Source of the DNA: UMGS1491 sp944380925
GTDB lineage: Bacteria; Bacillota; Clostridia; Oscillospirales; Acutalibacteraceae
Length of the DNA: 64,000 bases
Direction: 5' to 3'
Assembly (NCBI GenBank): GCA_944380925.1
Contig: CALWJD010000003.1
Span: 62,001-126,000, forward strand
This document shows, in pieces, positions 9,326 through 17,685 of the stretch (within the stretch, counting starts at the first letter, position 1; each line of letters opens with the position of its first letter). The position numbers and the translations under genes are program-made. Below the pieces are notes generated by a model that had not been told where the DNA came from, did not search any database, and saw only the letters and a list, made by a program, of their open reading frames with translations.

Positions 9326-10027
9326 TTATTTTATTTCTTTGGCAATATCCATAATTTTTTTCAGGCGATGGTTTATTCCGGACTTGCTTATTGGTTTTTC
9401 ATAGAGTTTGGAGAGTTCGTTTAGTGATATATAAGGGTTCATAATTCTAAGCAGTGCCGTTTCTCTTAAATGTTCCGGTAATTCTTCAAGACCTATGGAG
9501 TTTTTTATTTTATTGATAGCATCTATGTGTTTAGCCGAAGAATTGGTCACTTTGGAAAGATTTGCGGTTTCAAAATTTGTTGATCGATTTATATTATTAC
9601 GAACTTCTTTTATCATTTTTATTTGCATTATTTCCATTGCAGCTTTTTGGGCACCTATAAAAACAAGAAAATCGGTTATTTTTTCGCTATCTTTTAAATA
9701 TACAACGAAATTACTGCGCCTTTTTATAACTGAAGGTGTAAAACCGAGGGTATCTGCATGGGTAAAGGTATAGATAACTGCGTCACATAAATTTTGAGAG
9801 TTTAAATCGAATTCCAAATGATATTTAATTTCCGGATTTGTAATATTCCCGTATTTTATAAATACCATGTTTAAAAAGTTTGAATACAAAACTTGCCGAA
9901 CCGATGAGTCCGGTTCGGCTTTGGCGTTTTCAAATATTTTTATGCTTTCATTTGATTTATGTTCTAAGAGAGCATGATTTTTTGGATTTAACAAAAGCTC
10001 CTTTTTTATTTTGCTTGAAAACGACAT
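9326..10027 (-). CDS. whiA: WhiA-type sporulation/cell-division regulator, shortened
   Basis: WhiA proteins couple a LAGLIDADG-like fold to a C-terminal helix-turn-helix and act in cell division and sporulation control. The family start MSFSSKIKKEL and the C-terminal DNA-binding region (LPEHLRETALLRI...SLNELSKLY...SKSGINHRLKKI) are clear. The product has only 233 residues where about 300-320 is usual; the missing part is in the first LAGLIDADG-like half, after residue 15. The frame is intact with a good ribosome site (AGGTGG), so this is an internal reduction and not a frameshift. It follows murB by 18 bases; the rapZ and yvcK genes usually placed between them are absent here. Confidence 0.88.
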   Translation of the reverse strand: MSFSSKIKKELLLNPKNHALLEHKSNESIKIFENAKAEPDSSVRQVLYSNFLNMVFIKYGNITNPEIKYHLEFDLNSQNLCDAVIYTFTHADTLGFTPSVIKRRSNFVVYLKDSEKITDFLVFIGAQKAAMEIMQIKMIKEVRNNINRSTNFETANLSKVTNSSAKHIDAINKIKNSIGLEELPEHLRETALLRIMNPYISLNELSKLYEKPISKSGINHRLKKIMDIAKEIK

Positions 10028-10045
10028 ATAACCACCTAATGATTT

Positions 10046-10969
10046 TTAAACTTCTAAATTTCCTAATGTTTTAATTTCGCATTCCAACTTAACGCCAAAT
10101 TTATTGTAAACTTTTTCTTGAATAAATCTTATCAGCCTTATAACATCTTTGGCCGATGCATTACCCGTATTCACTATAAATCCGGAATGCTTGGGGCTCA
10201 CCATCGCGCCTCCGAATGATTTGCCTTTTAAACCACATTCTTCTATAAGAGCTCCCGCAAAATATCCTTCGGGGCGTTTAAAAATACTGCCGGCGTTTGC
10301 GTATTCAAGCGGTTGTTTTGATTTGCGTTTTGATATATTTTCATACATTTTTTCGCGTATGATTTTTGGATCGCTTTTTTCGAGCTTAAATTTCATGGAG
10401 GTAATTAGCAATGATTTATCGCTATAAAAGCTTTTTCTATATGATAGCTCTAGGGCGTCTTTGTTTAGAGTTTCTTCTGTCCCGTCCGGTAATAAATGTG
10501 AGCAAGAGAGTATGATATTTGAAATATCGCTTCCGTAGGCGCCTGCATTCATAAATAGCGCACCGCCGCACGAACCGGGTATTCCCCAAGCAAACTCGAG
10601 CCCCGTAAGACCGCTTTGCAAAGCGGTTACGCATATTTTTGCAAGTGGTATTCCCGAACTGCAATTTATTATATTTTCGTTTTCTAAACTTAAAACTTTT
10701 TCGCATTTGGAAAAACTTAAAACTATTCCTCTGTATCCTTCGTCGGAAACAAGCAAATTCGTACCGTTGCCAAGTGCAAAAAACGGTGTGTTTCTTTTAT
10801 TTATTAAATTTATAAGCGCTTTTCCACTGCTTAAATTATTTATATATATAAACAGATCCGCGGGTCCGCCGATTTTAAACGAAGTATGCTTTTTTAATTC
10901 TTCATTTAAAAGCACGGTACACCCCAGTTTTTCTGCCAATTCTATTATTTCTGGATATGCCGAATCTAT
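10046..10969 (-). CDS. murB: UDP-N-acetylenolpyruvoylglucosamine reductase, apparent AUA start
   Basis: FAD enzyme that reduces UDP-GlcNAc-enolpyruvate to UDP-MurNAc in peptidoglycan precursor synthesis. The FAD-binding segment HTSFKIGGPADLF, GNGTNLLVSD, the region GLEFAWGIPGSCGGALFMNAGAYG and the C-terminal segments AGSIFKRP and SPKHSGFIVN are present. In-frame TTG at 10939 lacks a ribosome site. ATA at 10969 lies eight bases behind GGGGG and supplies the short N-terminal helix normally found in MurB, giving 307 residues. I therefore place the start there, as for lon. The gene follows hprK closely in one minus-strand operon. Confidence 0.93.
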   Translation of the reverse strand: MDSAYPEIIELAEKLGCTVLLNEELKKHTSFKIGGPADLFIYINNLSSGKALINLINKRNTPFFALGNGTNLLVSDEGYRGIVLSFSKCEKVLSLENENIINCSSGIPLAKICVTALQSGLTGLEFAWGIPGSCGGALFMNAGAYGSDISNIILSCSHLLPDGTEETLNKDALELSYRKSFYSDKSLLITSMKFKLEKSDPKIIREKMYENISKRKSKQPLEYANAGSIFKRPEGYFAGALIEECGLKGKSFGGAMVSPKHSGFIVNTGNASAKDVIRLIRFIQEKVYNKFGVKLECEIKTLGNLEV

Positions 10970-11010
10970 TTGCTTTTCCCCCTTTTACAAAATATATTGT
11001 CATGCAAAAA

Positions 11011-11979
11011 CTATAAATCCCAAATGCACTTCTTAATTTTATGATTATTTGATTTTGGGTATTCCATACCAAGATTTATAAACAGTTCTCTTGCTGCATT
11101 ATAACCCATTTTGCGTTGTCTGTTGTTCATCGCTGCAACTTCAATTATTACGGCAAGGTTACGTCCCGGCCTTACTGGAACATTAATATAAGGCACTTTT
11201 ACGCCAAGAATTTCTGTGTATACGGATTCAGTTCCCATGCGGTCGTAATCCTCGTCATCTTTCCAGTTTTCAAGATTTACAACCATGTCAATTGTTTCGG
11301 TTAATTTAACTGCGCCTATTCCGAAAATTCTTCGTGCGTTTATGATGCCTATTCCTCGAACCTCAATAAAATGGCGTATATTCTCAGGGGCAGAGCCCAC
11401 GAGGGTGTTTTTGGGTATCTTTCTGATTTCCACTAAATCGTCAGCAATTAACTTATGCCCACGCTTTAATAGCTCTATGGTTGTTTCACTTTTTCCGACT
11501 CCGCTTTCACCAACCAGCAATATTCCTTCTCCGTGAACATTTAAAAGCCCGCCGGAGCGTGTGATTCTCGGTGCCAAGTGTAAATTTAAAAAAGGAGTAA
11601 GCTCTCCGGTAACTTCGGCAGCAGTATCTTTGGAAGTCAGAATCGGAATTTCATATTTTGTTGCAACCTCTATAATTTCCTTAAGCGGTTTGATGCCGTA
11701 AGTTATTATTAGGAGAGGGGGCTTACGAGAAAGCAGCGCTTCTACTGATTTATAAATTTCTTCGGAAGATAGAGTCGAAAGAAAATAGCTTTCACTTTCT
11801 CCCATTATCATGATTCGTTCATTGTCAAAATGTTCTATCGGTCCTATCAGTTCCAGCCCGAGTCTGTTTATGCTACGCGAAAAAATTTTTACCTTTTTTG
11901 GATCTTTTGGCATAAGCGCAACGTCAAAGGAAAGTTCACGCACGATATCTGCCAATGTAATATGAAACTTACGATTCAA
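11011..11979 (-). CDS. hprK: HPr kinase/phosphorylase
   Basis: Bifunctional enzyme that phosphorylates or dephosphorylates Ser46 of HPr and so sets carbon catabolite repression. The Walker A motif GESGVGKSET, the catalytic segment RGHKLIADD, the family signature RGIGIINARRIFGIGAV and the C-terminal NNRQRKMGYNAA are visible. The length of 322 residues is normal. The start is TTG behind a GGCGGTG site. It heads the operon hprK-murB-whiA. Confidence 0.95.
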   Translation of the reverse strand: MNRKFHITLADIVRELSFDVALMPKDPKKVKIFSRSINRLGLELIGPIEHFDNERIMIMGESESYFLSTLSSEEIYKSVEALLSRKPPLLIITYGIKPLKEIIEVATKYEIPILTSKDTAAEVTGELTPFLNLHLAPRITRSGGLLNVHGEGILLVGESGVGKSETTIELLKRGHKLIADDLVEIRKIPKNTLVGSAPENIRHFIEVRGIGIINARRIFGIGAVKLTETIDMVVNLENWKDDEDYDRMGTESVYTEILGVKVPYINVPVRPGRNLAVIIEVAAMNNRQRKMGYNAARELFINLGMEYPKSNNHKIKKCIWDL

Positions 11980-12131
11980 AATAAAACACCGCCCAAATTA
12001 TATATGCTAAAATTATAGCATGAAACAATATTTATTAAAACAGATTTTTTGTTCTATGGGTGGTGAAAATATATCAGCAATCTATAAGAATATTTTTTTA
12101 CGTGATGCGAAAGCGAACTTTCATATAGAAT

Positions 12132-12566
12132 TTAATTACCTATCTCTAGAACTACATTTTGTCTGTAAGTTAAAAATTGCTCTATGCTACAAACACTAAA
12201 GTTTTGAAAATGTCTTGCATCCGCTATTTCCGCTATTAATTGATCACGACTGACCATAGAAGCGGTGCCGGACTGATAACATATGTATTTACCATCCGAA
12301 CCATCCGGATTGTTTGGGCTTTTAAAAATTATCCATTGTGCATCTGAGGGCATATCGGGGTTTATATATACATATACGAAATTATCTCCTATGCGTGAGC
12401 AGATCTCATCTTTGTTATACACGTATCCGGAAAATGTTGACCTTCGAGAGTCAGTTGGAAGTGCTTTGTAATCCGGCTCAATATCTCCGGCCTGGGCAGG
12501 AAAGAGAGTGTCGCTTTGTAATACAAATAGTGAACAAAATAGTAGGGATGCTAATTTTTTTTTCAT
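12132..12566 (-). CDS. Exported orphan protein of 144 residues
   Basis: I do not recognise this family. A signal peptide is clear: basic start MKKKLAS, hydrophobic core LLFCSLFVLQ and an AQA-like cleavage site near residue 26. The mature part of about 118 residues is rich in Asp, Tyr and Ser, with two cysteines in the second half (YICYQSG and FSVCSIEQF). It is monocistronic, with its own consensus-like promoter (12603-12631) and a TAGGAG ribosome site. It lies beside a broken calpain-like gene, in a patch of exported accessory genes. Confidence 0.7.
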   Translation of the reverse strand: MKKKLASLLFCSLFVLQSDTLFPAQAGDIEPDYKALPTDSRRSTFSGYVYNKDEICSRIGDNFVYVYINPDMPSDAQWIIFKSPNNPDGSDGKYICYQSGTASMVSRDQLIAEIADARHFQNFSVCSIEQFLTYRQNVVLEIGN

Positions 12567-12602
12567 TCTATTTACTCCTAAAATATGTTTTTGCTTAATT
12601 TT

Positions 12603-12631
12603 ATTATAATATATTTGGCTAGCTGGCGCAA
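12603..12631 (-). promoter_or_regulatory. Sigma-A-type promoter of the exported orphan
   Basis: Reading the minus strand: -35 TTGCGC (12631-12626), a 17-base spacer, then -10 TATAAT (12608-12603), about 40 bases upstream of the start codon at 12566. Confidence 0.7.
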
Positions 12632-12757
12632 TAGTAAAAATGCTAACTATAACATCAAGAAAAAAATTTACATTCGTCGTTTAATTAAGAAAACTTCTTA
12701 ATGCGATAAAAAACATAGGTTGAAATAGAAAAATAAGACTAAAAGATTTTGCTGTAG

Positions 12758-12786
12758 TTGACATTTTGTTATTTTAATGTTATAAT
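12758..12786 (+). promoter_or_regulatory. Perfect consensus sigma-A promoter
   Basis: TTGACA (12758-12763), exactly 17 bases, then TATAAT (12781-12786): both hexamers match the consensus at all positions. It drives the calpain-like reading frame beginning at 12818, which is now frameshifted. Confidence 0.85.
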
Positions 12787-12817
12787 ATAAAAAATATGTT
12801 TTTGGGTAGGGTTAAAA

Positions 12818-14014
12818 ATGAAAAAATATTTATCAGTTTTCTTAGGGATTTTATTATTTGTTTTGTCGCCATTGTTGTTTTGGAACAAATGTCAATGCTG
12901 ATGTAAATGCATCTGAAAGTGCGGATAGTGAAAGTACAGAAGATAGTGAAATTGCAGAGGTTATATTTGTTCCGGATGATGAGATAGCAGTGGATAGTAT
13001 TTTTATGAGTGCGCGTTTAGGAACAGATAAAGCAAAGCGGATAAATTTTGTGTTGCCCGATAAAAACGGGAACGTACTTAGCAGAGAGCTTTTTCCGAAT
13101 GGGTCTCCCAAATCTGAGGACGTGAAGCAGGGCGCTTTATATGGGGGGGCTATTTTTTTGCGGTGCTTGCGGCGCTCGCAGACATACAGCCCGAATTACT
13201 TAAAGAAAATTTGGTAGAAGATGGCAAAGGCAATGTTACGGTCAAATTTTATCACCCTCATAATGGTGAGCCGTTTTACATTAAGGTGCAAAAGACTGTT
13301 CCGGATTTGCCGGATGCGTATAAGTTTGTGCCCAATGACTGTCTCTGGGTGCATATGTATTTAAAAGCATTTGTGGCGTCGGGGTTTGCCGGAGTGGCCG
13401 GTTACATGGATGGTCATGCGGCTAAAAATTATAAATCTTCAGAGTTTGGAATAGCATGTTTGGTAATGAGAATGCTAACCGGTTTTGATACTAAAATATA
13501 TGAGCCCACATCGTCACCCGCTTCAAAGGACGAAATAAAATTGCTGTATAGCAAGATCAAAGAATCTTTGCTCAGTGACTGTCCGGTTGTTTGCGATTTT
13601 ACTCCGTTTAGAAATCCGGTTGAGCTAAATCGGGGTGCGGTTTCGGATAGGGGGCTTGTGCGATATCATATTTATAGCATCGAAAAAGTGTATAAGGATG
13701 ATAACGGCCAAAAATGGATTAAACTTAGAAATCCCTGGGGGTGTTATGTGCCGGTTTATGACGAATACGGTCAAAGGGTTGCAGATTTTTCGGATAAAAG
13801 TGATGGTCGTTTTGTATTGAAATTTAATGATTTTGCTAATCAGCGCGGAAGAGTATATTTTGGTGAAGATAGAGAGATAAGCCCCAAAAGTCGCAATGAA
13901 ATACTCTCTGAACTTAAAGCGCCAACTTCGATTTCAGATTATCCAAAGTGGATATGGTTTATTCCGGGTGCGTACATTTTACTTCTTATATGTGCGTTCA
14001 GTATGGTAATTTAA
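12818..14014 (+). pseudogene. Calpain-like cysteine protease gene, frameshifted, catalytic Cys lost
   Basis: Three reading-frame pieces together make an exported calpain-type (C2) protease of about 398 codons. Piece 1 is a signal peptide (MKKYLSVFLGILLFVLSP, from ATG 12818). Piece 2 (about 12875-13150) runs from GTNVNADVNAS to QGALYG. Piece 3 (from about 13150) starts YFFAVLAALAD. QGALYG..YFFAVLAALAD matches the calpain active-site block QGxxGDCWFLAALAAL, but the Cys codon falls in the second frameshift and is gone. The other two catalytic motifs are intact: His in RYHIYSIEKVY and Asn in KLRNPWG. A C-terminal membrane helix (WIWFIPGAYILLLICAF) would anchor the protein. Both shifts lie next to homopolymers (TTTT near 12875; G7/T7 near 13145), so assembly error is possible. 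Confidence 0.8.
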
Positions 14015-14059
14015 TGTATCGCTGTTGTGAAAAAATACCGTGTTAGTACTGTTGGTTTA

Positions 14060-14081
14060 TAGTCAAAGTTTCATTTGACTA
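14060..14081 (+). terminator. Short inverted repeat after the calpain-like gene
   Basis: Perfect 8-base arms (14060-14067 and 14074-14081) with a 6-base loop and no T run. It may end or protect the transcript of the pseudogene. Apart from this and the Lsa leader, the 405-base gap 14015-14419 holds nothing recognisable. Confidence 0.3.
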
Positions 14082-14167
14082 ACAAAGCGCCTCTTGCTGA
14101 ATTTCTTATTGAGTTCTGAACTTTACACTGAAATAAATTTTTAGTAAACCGCTTGTAAAAGTATAAC

Positions 14168-14196
14168 TTGCGTAAAAGTTGAGTTTATGATAGAAT
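14168..14196 (+). promoter_or_regulatory. Promoter of the Lsa-type ABC-F leader
   Basis: TTGCGT (14168-14173), a 17-base spacer and TAGAAT (14191-14196). Transcription would start near 14203, producing a leader of about 215 bases before the ABC-F gene. Confidence 0.65.
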
Positions 14197-14227
14197 AAAA
14201 TGTGTAAAAAATTTAAGGAGTGGGAAG

Positions 14228-14248
14228 ATGCGCAAAATTACTTGCTAA
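14228..14248 (+). CDS. Six-residue leader peptide (uORF) for attenuation
   Basis: An AAGGAG site (14215-14220) precedes ATG-CGC-AAA-ATT-ACT-TGC-TAA, encoding MRKITC. The peptide-coding segment itself pairs with a downstream stretch (the repeated CGCAAA..TTGC motif near 14318-14333), so ribosomes on this uORF would change leader folding. This is the layout of antibiotic-sensing leaders of ABC-F resistance genes such as vmlR and lmo0919; that it works so here is inference. Confidence 0.6.
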   Translation: MRKITC

Positions 14249-14405
14249 GTGGAGGGTATAAAAGCAGATGCACCGTTGGAGGTGCTTGGCTTGCTTTACC
14301 CTTTTTGCAAGAAATTTGCGTATCTTACTTGCCTTATCGGTAGAATCACATTTGTTTATAGGTATAGGCTGTAAGAATCATTTTTCTTGCAGCCTATAAT
14401 TTTTT
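14249..14405 (+). promoter_or_regulatory. Transcription attenuator of the Lsa-type gene
   Basis: After the uORF come a GCACC/GGTGC hairpin inside a larger GGGTA...TACCC stem, a segment (GCAAGAAATTTGCG) complementary to the uORF, and a final 14-base stem (14364-14377 with 14384-14397, one G-U pair). T6 (14400-14405) follows the final stem, making a complete intrinsic terminator 15 bases before the ABC-F start codon. The mutually exclusive pairings suggest ribosome-stalling control: an antibiotic-stalled ribosome on the uORF frees the antiterminator. Confidence 0.7.
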
Positions 14406-14419
14406 AAGGGTGTGATTTT

Positions 14420-15907
14420 ATGGCATTGATAAACGTTCAAAACTTAACTTTTGCATACGACGGAAATTACGATAATATTTTCGAAAACGTATCGTTTCAA
14501 ATAGATACCGACTGGAAACTGGGGTTTATCGGTAGAAACGGTCGGGGAAAAACAACATTTTTTAATTTGCTTCTTGGCAAGTATGAGTATAGCGGTAAAA
14601 TTACAAGCAGTGTTGATTTTGAGTATTTTCCTTTTGAAGTCGCTGATAAAGCGGAATTTGCCATAGATATAATTAAGGAAAAATCGGGAATAGAGGATTA
14701 TGATTACTGGAAAATTCAAAAGGAATTATCTCTTTTAGATGTTTCGGAAGAAATTTTGTATCGTCCTTTTGAGCTTCTTAGCGGTGGCGAAAAGGTTAAA
14801 GTATTGCTTGTTAGTTTATTTTTGAAGGAAAATGCATTTTTATTAATTGACGAACCAACGAACCACTTGGATAAAAATGGAAGAAAAACGGTTGGAGATT
14901 ATTTAAAATCTAAAAAGGGGTTTATTCTTGTTTCTCATGACCGTGAGCTTTTAGATAATTGTGTTGACCATATTTTGTCAATAAACAGAGCAAATATAGA
15001 GATCCAAAAAGGAAATTTTTCAACTTGGTACGAAAATAAGCAAAGAAGCGATAATTTTGAAATTTTAAAAAGCGAAAAATTAAAAAAGGATATTAAGCGG
15101 CTTGAAAATTCAGCAAAACAAAGTGAAGACTGGTCACAAAAATTAGAAAAAACAAAAAACGGAACCCGTATAGGAGGGCTTAGACCCGATAAAGGTCGTA
15201 TAGGACACAAATCCGCTAAATTAATGCAGAGAGCTAAAAATTCCGAAAATAAAAAGCAATCTGCTTTGGAAGAAAAATCCAAACTTTTAAAAAATATTGA
15301 AAGTGTTGAAAACCTAAAAATAAACCCAATTAGGCATTATAGTAAAAAACTTTTTGAGTTTAATAATGTTTCTTTGCTATATGATAAAAAAGAAGTTTGT
15401 GGTAATATTAATTTTGAAGTAAATGCAGGAGACAGGATTGCTCTTTGTGGCAAAAACGGAAGTGGAAAATCCACTATTCTGAAATTTATAAATGGGGATA
15501 AAAGTATAAATTTTAGCGGTAGTTTTTATAAGGCAAGTAATTTAAAAATATCGTACGTCTCGCAGGATACTTCATATTTAAAAGGTACGCTTAAAGAATT
15601 TGCGGAGTATGAAAATATCGACGAAAGTTTATTCAAAGCAATACTCAGAAAGCTTGATTTTGGGCGAGAACAATTCGAAAAAGATATAAAAGATTTTAGT
15701 GGAGGGCAGAAAAAGAAAGTTTTGATAGCAAAAAGTTTATGCGAAAGTGCACATTTATATCTTTGGGATGAGCCACTTAATTTTATAGATGTTTTATCCC
15801 GTATTCAGATAGAGGAGTTAATTTTAAAATTTGAGCCAACTATGATTTTTGTTGAGCACGATGATTCTTTTGTAAAGAAGGTAGGCACTAAGATTATAGA
15901 GATTTAA
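14420..15907 (+). CDS. Lsa-family ABC-F ribosome protection protein
   Basis: Soluble ATPase with two ABC domains and no membrane segments, of the antibiotic-resistance ABC-F group that ejects lincosamides, pleuromutilins and streptogramin A from the ribosome. The N-terminus (FAYDGNYDNIFENVSFQID, DWKLGFIGRNGRGKTTF) is typical of Lsa-type proteins. Walker A motifs GRNGRGKT and GKNGSGKS, signatures LSGGEK and FSGGQK, and Walker B LLIDEPTNHLD and YLWDEP are visible, with a charged linker between the domains at about 190-300. The second Walker B region, WDEPLNFID, is typical of this subgroup. At 495 residues the length is normal. It is led by an attenuator and followed 13 bases later by an ABC exporter. 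Confidence 0.87.
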   Translation: MALINVQNLTFAYDGNYDNIFENVSFQIDTDWKLGFIGRNGRGKTTFFNLLLGKYEYSGKITSSVDFEYFPFEVADKAEFAIDIIKEKSGIEDYDYWKIQKELSLLDVSEEILYRPFELLSGGEKVKVLLVSLFLKENAFLLIDEPTNHLDKNGRKTVGDYLKSKKGFILVSHDRELLDNCVDHILSINRANIEIQKGNFSTWYENKQRSDNFEILKSEKLKKDIKRLENSAKQSEDWSQKLEKTKNGTRIGGLRPDKGRIGHKSAKLMQRAKNSENKKQSALEEKSKLLKNIESVENLKINPIRHYSKKLFEFNNVSLLYDKKEVCGNINFEVNAGDRIALCGKNGSGKSTILKFINGDKSINFSGSFYKASNLKISYVSQDTSYLKGTLKEFAEYENIDESLFKAILRKLDFGREQFEKDIKDFSGGQKKKVLIAKSLCESAHLYLWDEPLNFIDVLSRIQIEELILKFEPTMIFVEHDDSFVKKVGTKIIEI

Positions 15908-15920
15908 GGAGGTTAAAAAT

Positions 15921-17669
15921 ATGAAAATGCAAAAAATAAAAAAACTTTTATCCTACTATAAGCCCTATAAAAAAGATTTATTTTTGGATTTGTTTTGTTC
16001 GGTTATCGATAGTGTTTCCGTAACTATATTTCCTGTTTTGGTAAGGTATCTGACAGATGACGTAATAAACTTTGAAAAAGATAAAGCTTTTCAATCGCTT
16101 GGCATGGTTGCCCTTGTGGCGCTTGGACTGTTTTTTATAATATTTTTATGTCAGCGATATACGGAGTATCAAGGGATTATGCTTTCGACAAAAGTTGAAA
16201 CTGATATAAAAACTGAGCTTTTTGAGCATTTTCAGAAACAGGATTTTAGTTTTTTTGACGAGCAAAAAGTAGGTAAGCTAATGTCTTACATTACAACAGA
16301 TGCTTACAATTTAACCACATTTATAAAGGAAGTTCCCGAAACGCTTTTGGATTTTATAATAAGGCTTTCCGGTGCGGGAATAGTTCTGTTTTTGGCAAGT
16401 CCTTTGTTTGGAGCGATAACGTTTGGAATTCTTTTTATCATTTTGTGCGTGGCAGTACGTTATGTTCCGAAAATGCAAAGGGAAATTGAAAATGCGCGAA
16501 TAATTTATTCCGATCTTACTTCCGACTTGGAGGAAAGTATATCAGGTATAAAAACTGTTCAGGCTTTTACAAACGAAGATTTGGAAATATCTAAATTTAA
16601 AGATGATATGAAAATATATTTGCAAACAAACGATAGGCAAAATAAAATAAAAGGCACTTTAATGGCGGTGACGGAGCCGATACTTATAGGATTGATACCA
16701 ATAACTACGATAGTTGCCATGTTCTTTATATTGCGCGGAGATTTTTCCATGAATGATTTACTCGTTTTTATGCTGTATGCCGATATATTAATTGCTCCTA
16801 TATTCAATGTTTTAGCGTTGATTTCGGGATTTAACGAGGGCTCTGTAGGATTCAAGAGAATTTTTAATATACTATCGATTGATTCGGAAATTAAAAATTC
16901 AAAAGATGCCATAAAATTGGAAAAAGTAAAGGGCAATATTAAATTTAAAGATGTTTCATTTATTTATAAGTCAGGGCGAAAAATATTTGAAAATTTAAAT
17001 TTGGAAATAAAAGCGGGCGAATATGTAGCTTTAGTAGGTCCTTCCGGAGCGGGAAAATCTACGCTCTGTAATTTAATTCCGAGATTCTATGATGTTAATA
17101 AGGGCGAAATTTTAATTGATGACGTACCTGTTAAAAAAATAGAGCTTAAAAATCTTAGAAAGAATATAGGATTTGTAAGGCAAGATGTAGTGTTGTTTTC
17201 GGGCACGATTGCGGATAATATACGTTACGGTAAGCTTGATGCCACTAACGAGGAAATTATTCAGGCGGCCAAAGATGCTTATGCCCACGATTTTATTTTG
17301 GATTTTGAAAAAGGTTACAATACGTATATCGGAGGCCGCGGAGCAAGGCTTTCGGGAGGACAAAAACAAAGAATCGCCATTGCAAGAGCGTTTCTTAAAA
17401 ATTCGCCTATCCTAATTTTCGACGAAGCAACTTCCAGCCTTGATAATGAAAGCGAAAAGTTTATTCAAAAATCTATGGAAAAACTGGCCAAAGACCGTAC
17501 GACCATAGTCATTGCACACAGGCTTTCAACTATTAGAAACGCAAAAAGAATTTTGGTATTAAGTGGCGGCAATATAGCAGAAGAAGGTACGCATGAGGAA
17601 CTTTTAAGTAAAAACGGAATATATGCTGATTTATATAATATGCAGTTTAGCAAGAATAATTCCGTGTAG
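15921..17669 (+). CDS. ABC transporter, fused membrane and ATPase domains (MdlB-type)
   Basis: Half-size type I exporter, probably a homodimer. Six predicted membrane helices lie within residues 1-310. The ATPase domain has Walker A GPSGAGKST, signature LSGGQKQR, Walker B ILIFDEATSSLD and the H-loop IAHRLST. At 582 residues there is no N-terminal C39 peptidase domain, so it is not a double-glycine-leader exporter. Its place between an ABC-F resistance gene and a chloramphenicol acetyltransferase gene (17 bases downstream) suggests drug export, but the substrate cannot be read from the sequence. Confidence 0.88.
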   Translation: MKMQKIKKLLSYYKPYKKDLFLDLFCSVIDSVSVTIFPVLVRYLTDDVINFEKDKAFQSLGMVALVALGLFFIIFLCQRYTEYQGIMLSTKVETDIKTELFEHFQKQDFSFFDEQKVGKLMSYITTDAYNLTTFIKEVPETLLDFIIRLSGAGIVLFLASPLFGAITFGILFIILCVAVRYVPKMQREIENARIIYSDLTSDLEESISGIKTVQAFTNEDLEISKFKDDMKIYLQTNDRQNKIKGTLMAVTEPILIGLIPITTIVAMFFILRGDFSMNDLLVFMLYADILIAPIFNVLALISGFNEGSVGFKRIFNILSIDSEIKNSKDAIKLEKVKGNIKFKDVSFIYKSGRKIFENLNLEIKAGEYVALVGPSGAGKSTLCNLIPRFYDVNKGEILIDDVPVKKIELKNLRKNIGFVRQDVVLFSGTIADNIRYGKLDATNEEIIQAAKDAYAHDFILDFEKGYNTYIGGRGARLSGGQKQRIAIARAFLKNSPILIFDEATSSLDNESEKFIQKSMEKLAKDRTTIVIAHRLSTIRNAKRILVLSGGNIAEEGTHEELLSKNGIYADLYNMQFSKNNSV

Positions 17670-17685
17670 CCAAGAGGAGAAGGTT

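Noticed and set aside
12818..13217. Programmed frameshifting in the calpain-like gene
   Set aside because: Two shifts in different directions are needed and the second destroys the catalytic Cys codon, so decay or sequence error is the simpler reading.
15921..17669. ABC exporter as the transporter for the Nif11-leader protein
   Set aside because: It lacks an N-terminal C39 peptidase domain (582 residues, first helix near the start) and is linked to resistance genes, not to the leader protein.
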